Shown piece after piece: positions 10,857 through 21,031 of a stretch of DNA of 64,000 bases. Every line of letters begins with the position of its first letter. Positions within the stretch are counted from its first letter, which is position 1. The notes beneath the pieces are model-generated. The model ran no database searches and had not been told where the DNA came from. It saw only the letters and a program-made list of their open reading frames with translations. The position numbers and the translations under genes were made by a program. This stretch comes from Rhodotorula mucilaginosa (lineage: Eukaryota; Basidiomycota; Microbotryomycetes; Sporidiobolales; Sporidiobolaceae), in assembly GCA_034406715.1 (NCBI GenBank), contig CP137873.1, forward strand, positions 868,001 through 932,000, written 5' to 3'.

Positions 10857-11847
10857 TTACTGCTTCGCGTTACCGCTCGCGACATCCTCGATCGCTCGCT
10901 TGACCGCCTTGGCCGTCTCGACCGCGCCCGGGAAATCCCCATGCACGCAAATCGACACTTGCTCGATCCCCTCCGGGAACGACAAGGTCTTTTCGCCCGA
11001 CACCGACTTCCACGTTCCGGTAAGGAGCATGTGTCGGACTCGTTCGTAGACTGCGTCGGGTGTGGTGGCGTGCCGCGCCGAGGCAGACGCGGGACCGAGC
11101 AATTGCCCCTCGTCTCCGTATTGCAAGTCGGCGTAGAACTCTGTATATCAATTTGACGACAATGTCAGCGACGGGAGGTGGGTCAATCCGACCAAACGCT
11201 CGAGTGAATGCTTTGCGTACCGGGAATGAACCCGACGCCTTCCAATTCACACGCTTCTTGGTGTTTCGACCCCGGGAGGCCTAGCATCGGGACACCATAC
11301 AGCTTGGCGACACGAGCGGATGCTCGAGACATCTCGAGATCATTAGCCTAGGGGAGCGGCGGAAGCAGGAAGCGAGTTAGATTCTCTTTATAAAGTCGGC
11401 AGGAAACTTGGCGCGCGCGACTCACCGACATGAGGTACGCTTGCCCGTGCGGCTTGAAGTGATTGAACTCGAGTCCGTTCAGCTTCAAAAAAGCCGCCAA
11501 AGCGCCCGTCTGCGCCAACAAGCAGTTGAAAAAGTCTTCGGTCGGGAGGTACATCTTTCGGCGACCGAAGCCTTGCCGGTCGGGCAACGACGGGTGCGCT
11601 CCGATCTTGACGCCGTGCTGCTTTGCGAGTCGGACCGTCTTGGCCATGACGTTGAAATCGCCGCCGTGCTCTCCGCACGCGCAGTTGGCAATGTCGACGA
11701 TGGGGAACAGTCCCTCGTCATCGCCCTGCTCGTACGCAACGACAGTCAGTCGCGCTGCTCCTGGAGGGATTCACTGAGCGTACATACGATGGTGTACTGC
11801 CCGAAGGATTCGCCGCAGTCGCAATTGAGCGTTGCTTTCAGGGTCAT
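10857..11847 (-). CDS. lamB: LamB/YcsF family protein (PxpA-type 5-oxoprolinase/lactam subunit)
   Basis: This family includes Aspergillus nidulans LamB (lactam utilisation) and bacterial PxpA, the subunit that works with PxpB/PxpC (KipI/KipA) to open 5-oxoproline using ATP. Four exons (11847-11788, 11725-11426, 11347-11221, 11140-10857) give about 256 residues, the normal size. Family blocks are in order: LNCDCGESFGQY at the N terminus, IANCACGEHGGD, IGAHPSLPDRQGFGRR, FNHFKPHGQAYLM and FIPEFYADLQYGDEGQLL. All exon joins fall inside conserved sequence, so the model is firm. No signal peptide is seen, so it is probably cytosolic. Its likely partner is the KipA-KipI-containing biotin carboxylase at 15.9-20.5 kb on the same strand. 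The substrate (2-pyrrolidinone, 5-oxoproline or another lactam) cannot be read from sequence. Confidence 0.92.
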
Positions 11848-13150
11848 GTTCGGGTCGGGTGTGGGGAAGGAAGCCAAGCTGCAGACTCGGAGGAGTTGCA
11901 AGTCGCTGTTGATACATGATTTGCCACGATCCGGTTCGTAGATTCCCCGAGCAATCACGTTGGCTTTCTGTAGATGGCGCTACGCCAGCGACGCTGACAT
12001 CCGAGTACAAGATTCGCGACAAGTTTTTTTTGCCACCCGCGGCACGATTCTTCTGTAGACTCTCCCAGGCATTCGGTCCAGCCAAAATTCTGAGCAGTAC
12101 ATCGTGTATCGGAGCACGGTTCGACAGTCCGAAGAAGGACAACCAAAGCTCCGCGGCGTCGGCGTACGAAGCGCCGAATTGTTTCTCCAGCCTTTGCGTG
12201 AATCTTGAACTGGCAATTCACGCAAAGGATCGGATTTGCGAGTTCCAAAGTAAGCGTGGTAGATCTTGAACATTCCGACATTGTGCGAGCTCCAGCAGAA
12301 CCTTGAGAACGGGCACCTTGAGTACCGGATGTGGACGTCGGCAGGCGCGATCAGCTGAGGAAACTTGGCCAGCTATCCTACCTAGGTGTTGTCAATGGAC
12401 TGAGCAGGCGCGAGCTTGCTTCGCTTGCCGGACCTCAGAGGGAGGCTGCTGCTTTGGAAATGTTTCGGTCGAGGAAAGCTTAAGAGCATAACGCCGGACC
12501 AGTGCGCCTCTTCGCGGCCTTCCTCGCGACCGAGGACCGCCTCGTCTCTGCCGGCCGTCCGGCCGCGCCGCGTGACGCTCCCGTCCTGCATCAGCATCTT
12601 GCGGTTTCGTAGAGCATGTGGCGGCGCAAGCGCGGAGTGAGCGTAGTCCAAGCGGAATCAAAGTTGTCCGAGGTGTTCCAGTTCCGATCAGGTGTAGCGC
12701 TTATCTGTCGGGTTCGACAGGGATCTTTAGACCCGAGCAGGAGTCTTGATTGCTGCAGAATGCTAGCCTCTTGCGAAGAGCAAGCCCGAGTGCCATACTT
12801 GGGGGATCAAGGCCTCGACAAGCGCTGCTCAAGCTCGCGGGGATGAGGACGCGGATCATCTTGGCGACGAGGGGAACGGTGGGACTGCCAGCGGAAGGGT
12901 GCGCACCCAAGAAGCTCTTCAGCCGACCAGCTGGCGCCGCGAGCTGTATACGGTGAAGCGGAGGCACACAACTGTCCGGAACGAGTCGGGTTTGCGTGTT
13001 TGGAGTGGCGGGCGGGCGGCGCGTCGGGTTCCGGCGTCTGCGGGGCAACCGACCGGAAGCCGACTTTGAACGAGACGCGTGGACGCAGATCTCAGCTCGC
13101 TCCTCGTTCGACAAGCGCACCCCCTGATTCCCGAGTGCAAAGAGTCTAGA
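11848..13150. other. 1.3-kb divergent intergenic region upstream of lamB and CRC1
   Basis: The region separates the start codons of lamB (minus) and the carrier gene (plus). No conserved coding block was found in any frame. It holds a perfect 13-bp inverted repeat at 12191-12228 and one AGATAA GATA-type site at 12700-12706 (minus strand). A single GATA site is not evidence of nitrogen control. It is long for this compact region and could hold regulatory sites or an unrecognised short gene. Confidence 0.5.
12191..12228. repeat. Perfect 13-bp inverted repeat, 12-nt loop
   Basis: The arms are CCTTTGCGTGAAT (12191-12203) and its exact reverse complement (12216-12228). The spacing suits a hairpin or a dimeric transcription-factor site. 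It lies about 345 bp upstream of the lamB start codon. Confidence 0.8.
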
Positions 13151-14873
13151 ATGGTACGTTGGCACATCTCGCGAGCCTCGACGCACCGCGAACGGGCACC
13201 GGGCGACGAGCTGAGTGAACGAGCGGGTGGTGCCCACACTTTTCGAACCGTCACGTTCTCTAAGCTCCCTCGCACGGCCCGCTGACGAGTACGCACACGC
13301 GCCGAGCAGGCTTCCACGACCAACAAGCCCGATGCGCTCAAGTCCAAGGAGGAAAAGGTCGCCGAGAAGAGTAGTTCGGCGGTCAAGAGCTTCGTCTCGG
13401 GCGGAGTGGGCGGAATCGCCGCCGTCCTCGTCGGTCAGTCCAAAGGCGCTATAGTGCTCTCTTGATCGCTTGCACTTCAGACGCCTCTGACCCTCCTTCC
13501 CCCCGCGCACGCAGGCCAACCGTTCGACTTGACCAAGGTCCGATTGCAGACCGCTGCCCCCGGTCAATACACGGGCGCGCTCGACGTCGTCAAGCAGACC
13601 CTCGCTCGCGATGGTGTCCGAGGGTGAGTCACCCGCTCACTCTGCTCTTTGAAAGCCGTTCTCTCGTCTCGCGCGCAAACCCGCCCTCATGCTTGCTGCC
13701 GCAGATTCTACCGCGGAATGGGGCCCCCTCTTGCCGGTGGTGCGTCTCTTTTCTTGAATGACCACGCTCCGTCCAGCAGTTCAAAGAACTGATACTGCTC
13801 TCGCGCAGTCACGCCCATGTTTGCCGTCTCGTTCTGGGTAGGTCGGCGCACCAGTTTTCAGACTCGTCGGAGCTTTTTATCCTACGACTGGGCAAGTACT
13901 GATCGCCGCGGGATTGCAGGGTTACGCTATGGGCAAAAAACTCGTCTACGCCGCGACTCCGAACCGGACGTCTTCGGTCCTCTCGTACGGCGAACTCGCG
14001 GCAGCAGGCTTCTTTTCGGCCATCCCGACAACGCTCGTCGCTGCTCCGGTCGAGCGCGTCAAGGTTCTCTTGCAGGTGCGTGGAGAGAGCTCGAAACGCG
14101 GCTCCCTTTCCTCCTGCTCTTTGGAAAGCGATAACAAGCACCAAGGAGCTGACAATTTTGCTGGGCCTCCTTCTGTAATTTTTCAACCCACTCGCACACT
14201 CCCCACAGATGCAAGGACAAGGTGGCAAGCAACTCTACTCGGGCCCGATGGACGCCGTCGCCAAGCTCTACGCCGAAGGCGGCCTCCGCTCCATCTACCG
14301 TGGCACTCTCGCCACCGTCGCGCGCGACGGTCCCGGTTCGGCCGCTTACTTTGTCGTGTACGAGATGGTCAAGAAGGCGCTCACCCCCGTCGGACAAGAC
14401 CCGAGCAAACTGAGCCTGAGCGCCGTCATGGTCGCCGGTGGATCGGCCGGCGTCGCCATGTGGACGCTTGCGATCCCGCCCGATGTCGTCAAGTCTCGGC
14501 TCCAGGGCGCACCGGAGGGTACCTACAAGGGTTTCATCGACTGCGCGCGGCAGACGGTTGCCAAGGACGGCGCCTCGGCGCTCTTCAAGGGCTTCGGTCC
14601 CGCCATGGCGAGGGTGCGTTTCATTTTCTTCTTGTCTGCCTCTGTGGGCCGCGTCAGCGGCGCGTGATTGCTCCGGAGCCGGGTTCTGCGCAAGTACTGA
14701 CGGGATCTTTCCACTCTCCACAGGCCTTCCCTGCGAACGCTGCCACTTTCGTAAGACGCTTCTTTCTCGCCCCTTGCAAAAACCTCTGCTACAACAAGCT
14801 GACGCTGCCCTTCCATCCCGGATCACAGCTCGGTGTCGAACTGTCGATGCAGGCCATGAACAAGTTCTTCTAG
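13151..14873 (+). CDS. CRC1: Mitochondrial carnitine/acylcarnitine-type carrier (SLC25A20 family)
   Basis: The protein exchanges acylcarnitine or acetylcarnitine for carnitine across the inner mitochondrial membrane. Nine coding exons give about 310 residues with three mitochondrial-carrier repeats. The signatures are QPFDLTKVRLQT in repeat 1, APVERVKVLLQ in repeat 2 and IPPDVVKSRLQG in repeat 3. The segment RGMGPPLAGVTPMFAVSFWG is the carnitine-carrier version of the sequence after repeat 1, which is why I choose this subfamily. The best start is ATG 13151-13153, followed at once by a GTACGT donor. The next exon begins at 13310 (ASTTNKPDALK), so the first coding exon is the start codon alone. 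Later exons are 13310-13433, 13515-13623, 13705-13739, 13809-13837, 13920-14075, 14209-14613, 14724-14750 and 14829-14873. Confidence 0.9.
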
Positions 14874-15160
14874 AAAGAGCCGGTCGTGATGGACGGTCGA
14901 GGAGACTGGTTGTGCCGCCAAAAGGCGTTTTATCCCCTCGCGATACGATACCTCTTTTCTTCGCTTGTGTAATAGACTGTAAAAGCATCTTCGCAATACA
15001 TACAGAGTGACCTTTCCAATCGTACTATGGTGCCTGTAACCATCCAGAGGCTTCTTTGCGTTTACGTCACCGTTGCGCGAACTTCATCCGCCCGCGACTT
15101 TTGTCCGCGCATCAATCGCTCGTCTTCACTCTTCAAGCCCGTCTCTACTCGCACACAAAC

Positions 15161-15670
15161 ATGTTCACGCGAATCATGCTCCGCACCTCGCAGCGTCCTA
15201 TCGCCCGCACTGTGTGAGTTCCTCGACGAAAGACTCTTTATGACGACATCGAATCCCTCACTCGCTTGTGCACTCGAGTCGCTACTTACGCCCGGAAGAG
15301 ACCTGAAGAGAATCAGATGCTGACCTCGTAACGTACAAACAGCTTGGCCGCGCGCCCTTACCATGCGACCATGACCGCCCGCATGCCGACGACCGGTCCT
15401 TCCGACTCACCTGCTCCCGGTCACTCGGCCACAGCAGCGCAGCACGGCTCCTCCGAGCGGGGCAACACGACCTCGCACACAGCCTCGGCATCGCAGCACA
15501 ACGCGGCTAAGGATCCGAAGCAGGATGCGGCGGAAGCGCAGGAAGCCGCACCTGGACCGGAGGCGATGGATGGGCAATACGGCGGCGGGAATCTCGTCGA
15601 GGGGAACTACACCAAGGGGAGCAAGGAGCAGAAGGAGCGGGCAGAGGCCGCCAAACAGGGGGAGAAGTAG
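15161..15670 (+). CDS. Small hydrophilic protein, probably mitochondrial
   Basis: Two exons (15161-15213, 15343-15670) give 126 residues. The first exon plus junction reads MFTRIMLRTSQRPIARTV then LAARPYHATM, an Arg/Ser/Ala-rich, acid-free start typical of a mitochondrial targeting peptide, with a likely cleavage region near RPYHA. The rest is very hydrophilic and Ala/Gln/Glu/Lys/Gly-rich and ends KEQKERAEAAKQGEK, with no membrane segment. It resembles small fungal stress-linked mitochondrial proteins in composition only. I do not recognise a domain, and the function is unknown. Confidence 0.65.
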
Positions 15671-15912
15671 ATCTTGTGGAAAGCGGACGCCACCGTAAAT
15701 ATGTGAGGATGCCATTCCCTCGACGCCCGTCCGCAAAGTCGCTGATCCCGCACCCCACGTACTTGCAGGTAACATGCATCTCCCAGTGCCCAATTTGCCA
15801 GCTGTCCGGTCTAGTCGGTCAAGATTCGTGGTGGACTTCGCTTCTTTTGCCACTTGTCGCAACGACATATTGCATTTCCTAGAATCGATATGATACAGGT
15901 CTTCTTCCACGA

Positions 15913-18900
15913 TCACTCTGCAAAGAGGAGCGCCTGTCCAGGTTTGACCACGTCGCCGACCTCGACGGCGATTCCCGTCACCGTCTTGCCGAGCAAAGCC
16001 CGGGAGAGCTTGAGCGAGATGGACGTCTTCATCGCTTCCACAACGATCGCAGGTTCGCCATCGTTTGAGAGCACGTCGCCGACCGAAACGCCGATCGCAC
16101 GGACGGTTGCCTGAACGGGCGACTTGAGCGGAGTTCCAGACACTGCGGAGGGGTGTAAGGAGAGTCAGCCGCAGGGAGGGGCATGGCATGCTCCCCGATG
16201 GGGATAAACTCACTCTTGCCGGACTTGCCGCCTCCGCCGGACGCAGTGGCTGCAGCTTCGGCCTCCTTCGCTTTGCGGAGTTCTTCCTGATACTCGGCGA
16301 CATAGACAGCCTCCCTGCCAGACGCGAAACGTCAGAAAACCCGAGTCAGTTTTATCCAGACTTGGAGCGCGCACACGAAAAAGGACGCACTGTCTCGACA
16401 GCTCGTCGAAGCCGGCTTTGCGAGCTGCGGCGTTGGCGTCCGCCTCTTTCCGAGTGGAACGCTCAAACTCGATCATCTCCTTGGCAGAGATCTTGTACTC
16501 TTCGACGAGCGGCTTGTACGAGCCCGCCGTAAAGTCTTTCTCGATCTATTGCGATGGCGACCACATGGCGTCAGCTCTGAGGTGCATGCGGGCAGATTCG
16601 GTCACAAGAAGTAAAGCGCACCTTGAGGAACTCTTCCTCGGACATCGGCAACCAATGGACGACATCAAAGTTGCGGAGCAAGAAGAGTCGCTCGTGACCC
16701 TCTCCGTCGTAGCGTCCCCACGGACTCCAGGGCGTGAGCGTCTTGCCCAGAATCTGATAACCTCCGGGAGAATCTGCAAATAAGGGACTCAGCACAAGGC
16801 CGAAACAGCTTCAAAACGCATCCTCGGAGGAGAGCGCACCGACTGGATAGATAGCAGACATGACGCCCGCGTAACCGAGAGTACCGGCAGGTGTATAAGT
16901 TCGGGTCGGGCTGCCAGGTCTGAGGTGAGTCGCTTGGTATCCTCAGCATCCTCAACATTCGCAACGTACTTGTACTTCTGCGACTTGAAGACACAGCGCA
17001 TGTCGAAAGGCGCAATCATGGGCAATCCGGCAAAGAAGGACCGGCTCGCGACATACCAGTCGGCCGAGCAGAACGTCGTCTCGATCTCGCTGACGCTGGC
17101 AAAACCGTTCGCCTTGGCCATGTATTCGATGTTTGACGGCAAATAGGCAGCTTTCTTGCGTCCCGTCGACTGCATATAGCGATCGATGACCGCCTGCGAA
17201 CCGCTGTCGTTGAAGATGACGGGCAGGTGGATCCGGCGAGAAGGGACAATCTGATCGAGCGACTCGCGTGCAAGTCCGTCGGACGTCGAGACGAGCAAGT
17301 CGAGAACATCGGCTTGCGAGATAGCATCCGGGTGGTACTTGATGAGAAGGGAGGCGACTCCGGGAATGTAGGCGTAGATCCCTGCGATCGACGAACGCAG
17401 TGAGCGGACAAGCGTCAAACGACATGCGAGGTGACTGCTTACCGTCTTTCGCAAGCGATCGAAGTCGTCGTTCCCACAGCTCCGCGATCAAACGCGTGCG
17501 GAAGAAGAGATTCTGCTCGCCAATCTCGATGAGAATGGCGCCGTCTCCGGACTGCACGCGCCTCAACTCGTGTCAGGGGAGATTCTGCGACATGGCAACG
17601 AGAGAGGAGTCAAACTCACCAGCTTGAACGTGAGGCTCGGCGCGTCAAGCGCTTCGTCGCCTGGGATCACCTTGATCACGCCGTCCGTGACCGCCTGCGG
17701 TTCCGATTCGACGTCGAGCGGGAACGGTTCGGCCGCGGAGCCGGAATTGACCGCGGCGGCGACGGACGCGAGCCACTGCCTCTGTCGATTCAGCTGCTCG
17801 GCGGCAGCCTGATCCGTAGGCTGGATGAAGCGGAACGTGTCGCCTGCAGCGAGCTGTCCCATCTTCCACCAATCGGCTTGTACGACAGCAAGCACGCAGA
17901 TCAGGCCACCCTTGAGCGTGTCCCGAACTTCGGTCAGTCACACGCCACGCGCGCCCGTGTAATTACATGGCCGTCACTCACACAATCGGGCCCGTCGACG
18001 CCAAGGAGAACGGGCGTGTCGCCGTTCATGTTGACGGCGCCGGTCGAGTAGCCGTGCTCGACGCAGTTGGAAGGGTGCGAACCGCCAGCGCCACCGTCCT
18101 CTCGCGAATACTTGAGCGGCTTCAATCCGTCAAACCGCAATCCGAGGCGGTTCGAAGCCGGGGAGATCGTGAACGTAGTAGAGTAGAGGGTGTCTCGATC
18201 TTCCGGAAGAAGGTAATCGGCGTCGGCTTGCGGTCCCGGGAGAGCCGCCAGTGTCCACTCCCTTGGGTAGCTTGGCAGGCACTCGCTCGCAAGAGTAAAG
18301 TCGGCTGCATCGGCATCAGTCGGCGCCGCAGTCTTGTCGAGCGCGATGATGTCGCCCGCAAGAATTTCGCGACCCTGCAGCGATACGAGCTTGGTCGGCA
18401 CCCCCGCAAACGGACTTGAAAAAATAGCCTCGAAGGACTTGCCTGGATCCCTCCGAACTTGGCTGCCGAAAAGGTGGACTTTGAGCCGGCGAAGAACGGG
18501 ATCTCGGGGAAACCGCCGCGGACTGAGATGTACGTCCGGTTTCCGCCACTCTCGCAAGCTCCGATTTCGAGCGTCGAGCCGGCCGGGACGACGAAATGAG
18601 TCCACATCGGCTTCTTCGCGTCGTCCAGGTAAATGTCGGCGGTCGCCCCGGTCACTGCTACGACGGCCGACGACCAGAACTTGAGCGAAGGACCCGACAC
18701 GGTGGCTTCGAGAAGTTCCGTCTCGACGGGGTTTCCGACGAGCAGGTTGGCAACTTTGGCAGCGAGTTCGTCTGCCGGTCCGCTTCGAGGAATGCCGTCC
18801 CCTCCCGAGGGCAGGCGCGGCCGGCCATCCTGCACGCTCGTCGAGATACCCCCGTCGACGACTTCGATGCAGTTGGGCCTGTACGCGTAGCTGTCGAGGA

Positions 18901-20533
18901 ACTTGGTTGTGACATCTCCCGACACGAATTCGTCGCAGTTGACAACATCGACGAGGTACGCCAAGTTTGTGTGCGTTCCGAGAAGCGAGCTTTCCTTGAG
19001 CGCGGAATTGAGCCGGCGCTGCGCCTCGTCACGGTCGGCGCCATGAGTGATGAGCTTTGCGATCATCGGGTCGTAGAATGCCGAGATGGTCGTTCCGGTT
19101 TCGACCCAGGTGTCGAGCCGGATATGATCCGCTTCGGGGAACTTGACTTCTTGCAGCAGACCCGGAGCGGGCTTGAACTCGAGGTGCGGGATCTCGGCGT
19201 AGATGCGCGCCTCGATGGCATGACCCTGCGGCCGAGCGACCTTGTCCTGGTCTGGCAGCTCGAAGGGGGAGGTGCCGTCGTCGCCGTGGGAGAGACCGAG
19301 ATTGATCATCAAGCCGACGAGATCGAGCCCTGGGCGGACCATCTCCGTCTGTGGCACCGAAGAGTCAGTCTGATTATCCTCAACCTCGGAATTGAGCCCT
19401 CGGGACTGACCACGGCGTGCTCGACCTGAATGCGCGAATTGAGCTCGAGGAAATAGAACTCGGCAGTCGAATCATCGACGAGGAACTCGACCGTGCCCGC
19501 GGACCGATATTGGATCAATTCGCAGAGCCTTACGGCTGCCGCGCACATGCGTTCGCCGAGCTCGGGATTGCGCAGGATGAAAGGAGACGGCGCTTCCTCG
19601 AGGACTTTTTGCTGCCGTCGTTGCACGGAGCATTCGCGCTCGCCGCAGTGGATGACCGTCCCTTTCCCATCGCCGAAAACTTGAACTTCGATGTGGCGGG
19701 CCTGGATCAGGTTGCGCAAAGTCAGCATACAAAGGAGAGCAGCGCCGCGGCGGGGTCAGAAAGGAGAAAGCGCACCTTCGGGATGTACTTTTCGACAAAG
19801 ACACCTCCGTTCGAGAAGAGCGTCTACACGGCGGAGAAAATCAGTTACGTGGATCTCCCGATCCGGTCAGAGGACGGGGCGAGACCGAAAGCTCACCTGA
19901 CTGAGGTCGACCGTCGACTTGAAAGCCTTCTTGAGCTCGTCCTCGCTCCAGCAGATGCTCATCCCCATTCCGCCTCCGCCACCGGTCGCCTTGAGGATGA
20001 CGGGATAGCCGACTCTGTCGGCCTGCTCGAGGGCGGCCTCGACGGTCGAAACGAGCTCACTGCCCGGGAGGACAGGTACGTCGGCGGCGACGGCGCGAGC
20101 GCGCGCTTCGTGCTTGAGACCCATCGACTTGATCTGTTCCGGGATCGGTCCGAGCCAGATGATGCCTGCATCTTGGACCTTGCGAGCAAAGTCCTGTGGC
20201 AAGAGAGTATGTCGCGGGTTCAGCATCTCGAGAACTGGGAGGTGAGCAAGGAGTGCATTCGGTGCGCAAACTGACCTCGTTCTCGCTGAGAAACCCGTAT
20301 CCCGGGTGTACCATGGTTACATTGCGCTCCTTGCACATGCCGATCAAGTGATCCTGGTCGATGTACGACGGCACGAGGACGCTCTCGGTCGCGCGAAAGA
20401 CATGCGGTGCAGACGAGTCGGCGTCGGTGTAGATAGAGAGGGTTGGGACGCCAAGGTCGACGGCGGAGCGGATGATCCGGAGAGCAATCTCGCCACGGTT
20501 GGCGATGAGCAGCTTGTGCCGAGAGCTTGTCAT
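15913..20533 (-). CDS. Biotin carboxylase-KipA-KipI-biotinyl fusion (urea carboxylase/LamA-like)
   Basis: The domain order is that of urea carboxylase. Biotin carboxylase comes first ([18 protein letters not shown] at the start, [13 protein letters not shown]-grasp [39 protein letters not shown]). AHS2/KipA follows ([33 protein letters not shown]), then AHS1/KipI ([50 protein letters not shown]). A C-terminal biotinyl domain with the modified lysine in [11 protein letters not shown] ends the protein. About 13 introns are needed, including one GC-AG intron (18375-18442, GCAAGT donor) and one AAG acceptor before [15 protein letters not shown]. All catalytic blocks look intact. No allophanate hydrolase (amidase) domain precedes the start or lies nearby, unlike yeast Dur1,2. 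Together with the LamB gene 4 kb away, this suggests carboxylation-driven lactam opening rather than urea breakdown. A plain urea or guanidine carboxylase remains possible. Confidence 0.9.
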
Positions 20534-21031
20534 CGTGACCAGCCGGAGCGTTGGAAGCAGGCGATCGCTATACAGCTATGGGCGAGCGGTTTGACAGCGA
20601 AGCCTTGAGCCTGTCTCGTGATGATGGAGGAGGGTAAAGGTTCGTCTGGATGTGCCGCGAGCGTAGGCGTGCGCAGCAGTCCGAAGGGGCAGCGAGCCAA
20701 GTCCTTGCGGGTCCCAAGTGGGGCGTCGACGCTCCCGACGAGAAGATGAGCTGCAGCCGCGGCTCTTGGACTTTTGGGCGCCAATTGACCGCAGGCGGCA
20801 GGAAGTCGGATATTCTCGCGCGTCCAGGCGGATCGCTTGCGAGCTTACTGTATAGATCTGCTCTTGTACCGTTCCTGCACGTGCGATGCCACGACCGTGG
20901 ACGCCGCGGCACGTCGAAGCTTATCATCTGCTCACAAACATCGGGAAGTTCAATCAGAGATCAAGAGCTTGAGCGCCAGATGGATGACCAGGTCTTTTGT
21001 TGGAGAGTGAACCAATTATACTAGCATAGAT
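20534..21031. other. Intergenic, upstream of the fusion carboxylase
   Basis: About 500 bp lie between the carboxylase start and the 3' end of MRF1, both on the minus strand. There is one TGATAA GATA-type site (20920-20926, minus strand). No coding sequence, and in particular no amidase exon, is recognisable. Confidence 0.5.

Noticed and set aside
13215-13454. Long plus-strand frame starting upstream of the carrier gene
   Set aside because: It is out of frame with the conserved mitochondrial-carrier sequence that starts at 13310; it is a shadow in GC-rich DNA.
12701-13567. 288-codon minus-strand frame in the lamB-CRC1 intergenic region
   Set aside because: No recognisable motif, it overlaps the carrier exons on the other strand, and its composition is that of random GC-rich sequence.
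18122-18605. Apparent frameshift within the KipA part of the carboxylase
   Set aside because: Explained by a 68-nt GC-AG intron (18375-18442) that restores the conserved sequence.
20920-20926. GATA-factor sites as evidence for nitrogen control of the lam pair
   Set aside because: Only single sites occur upstream of each gene, as expected by chance.
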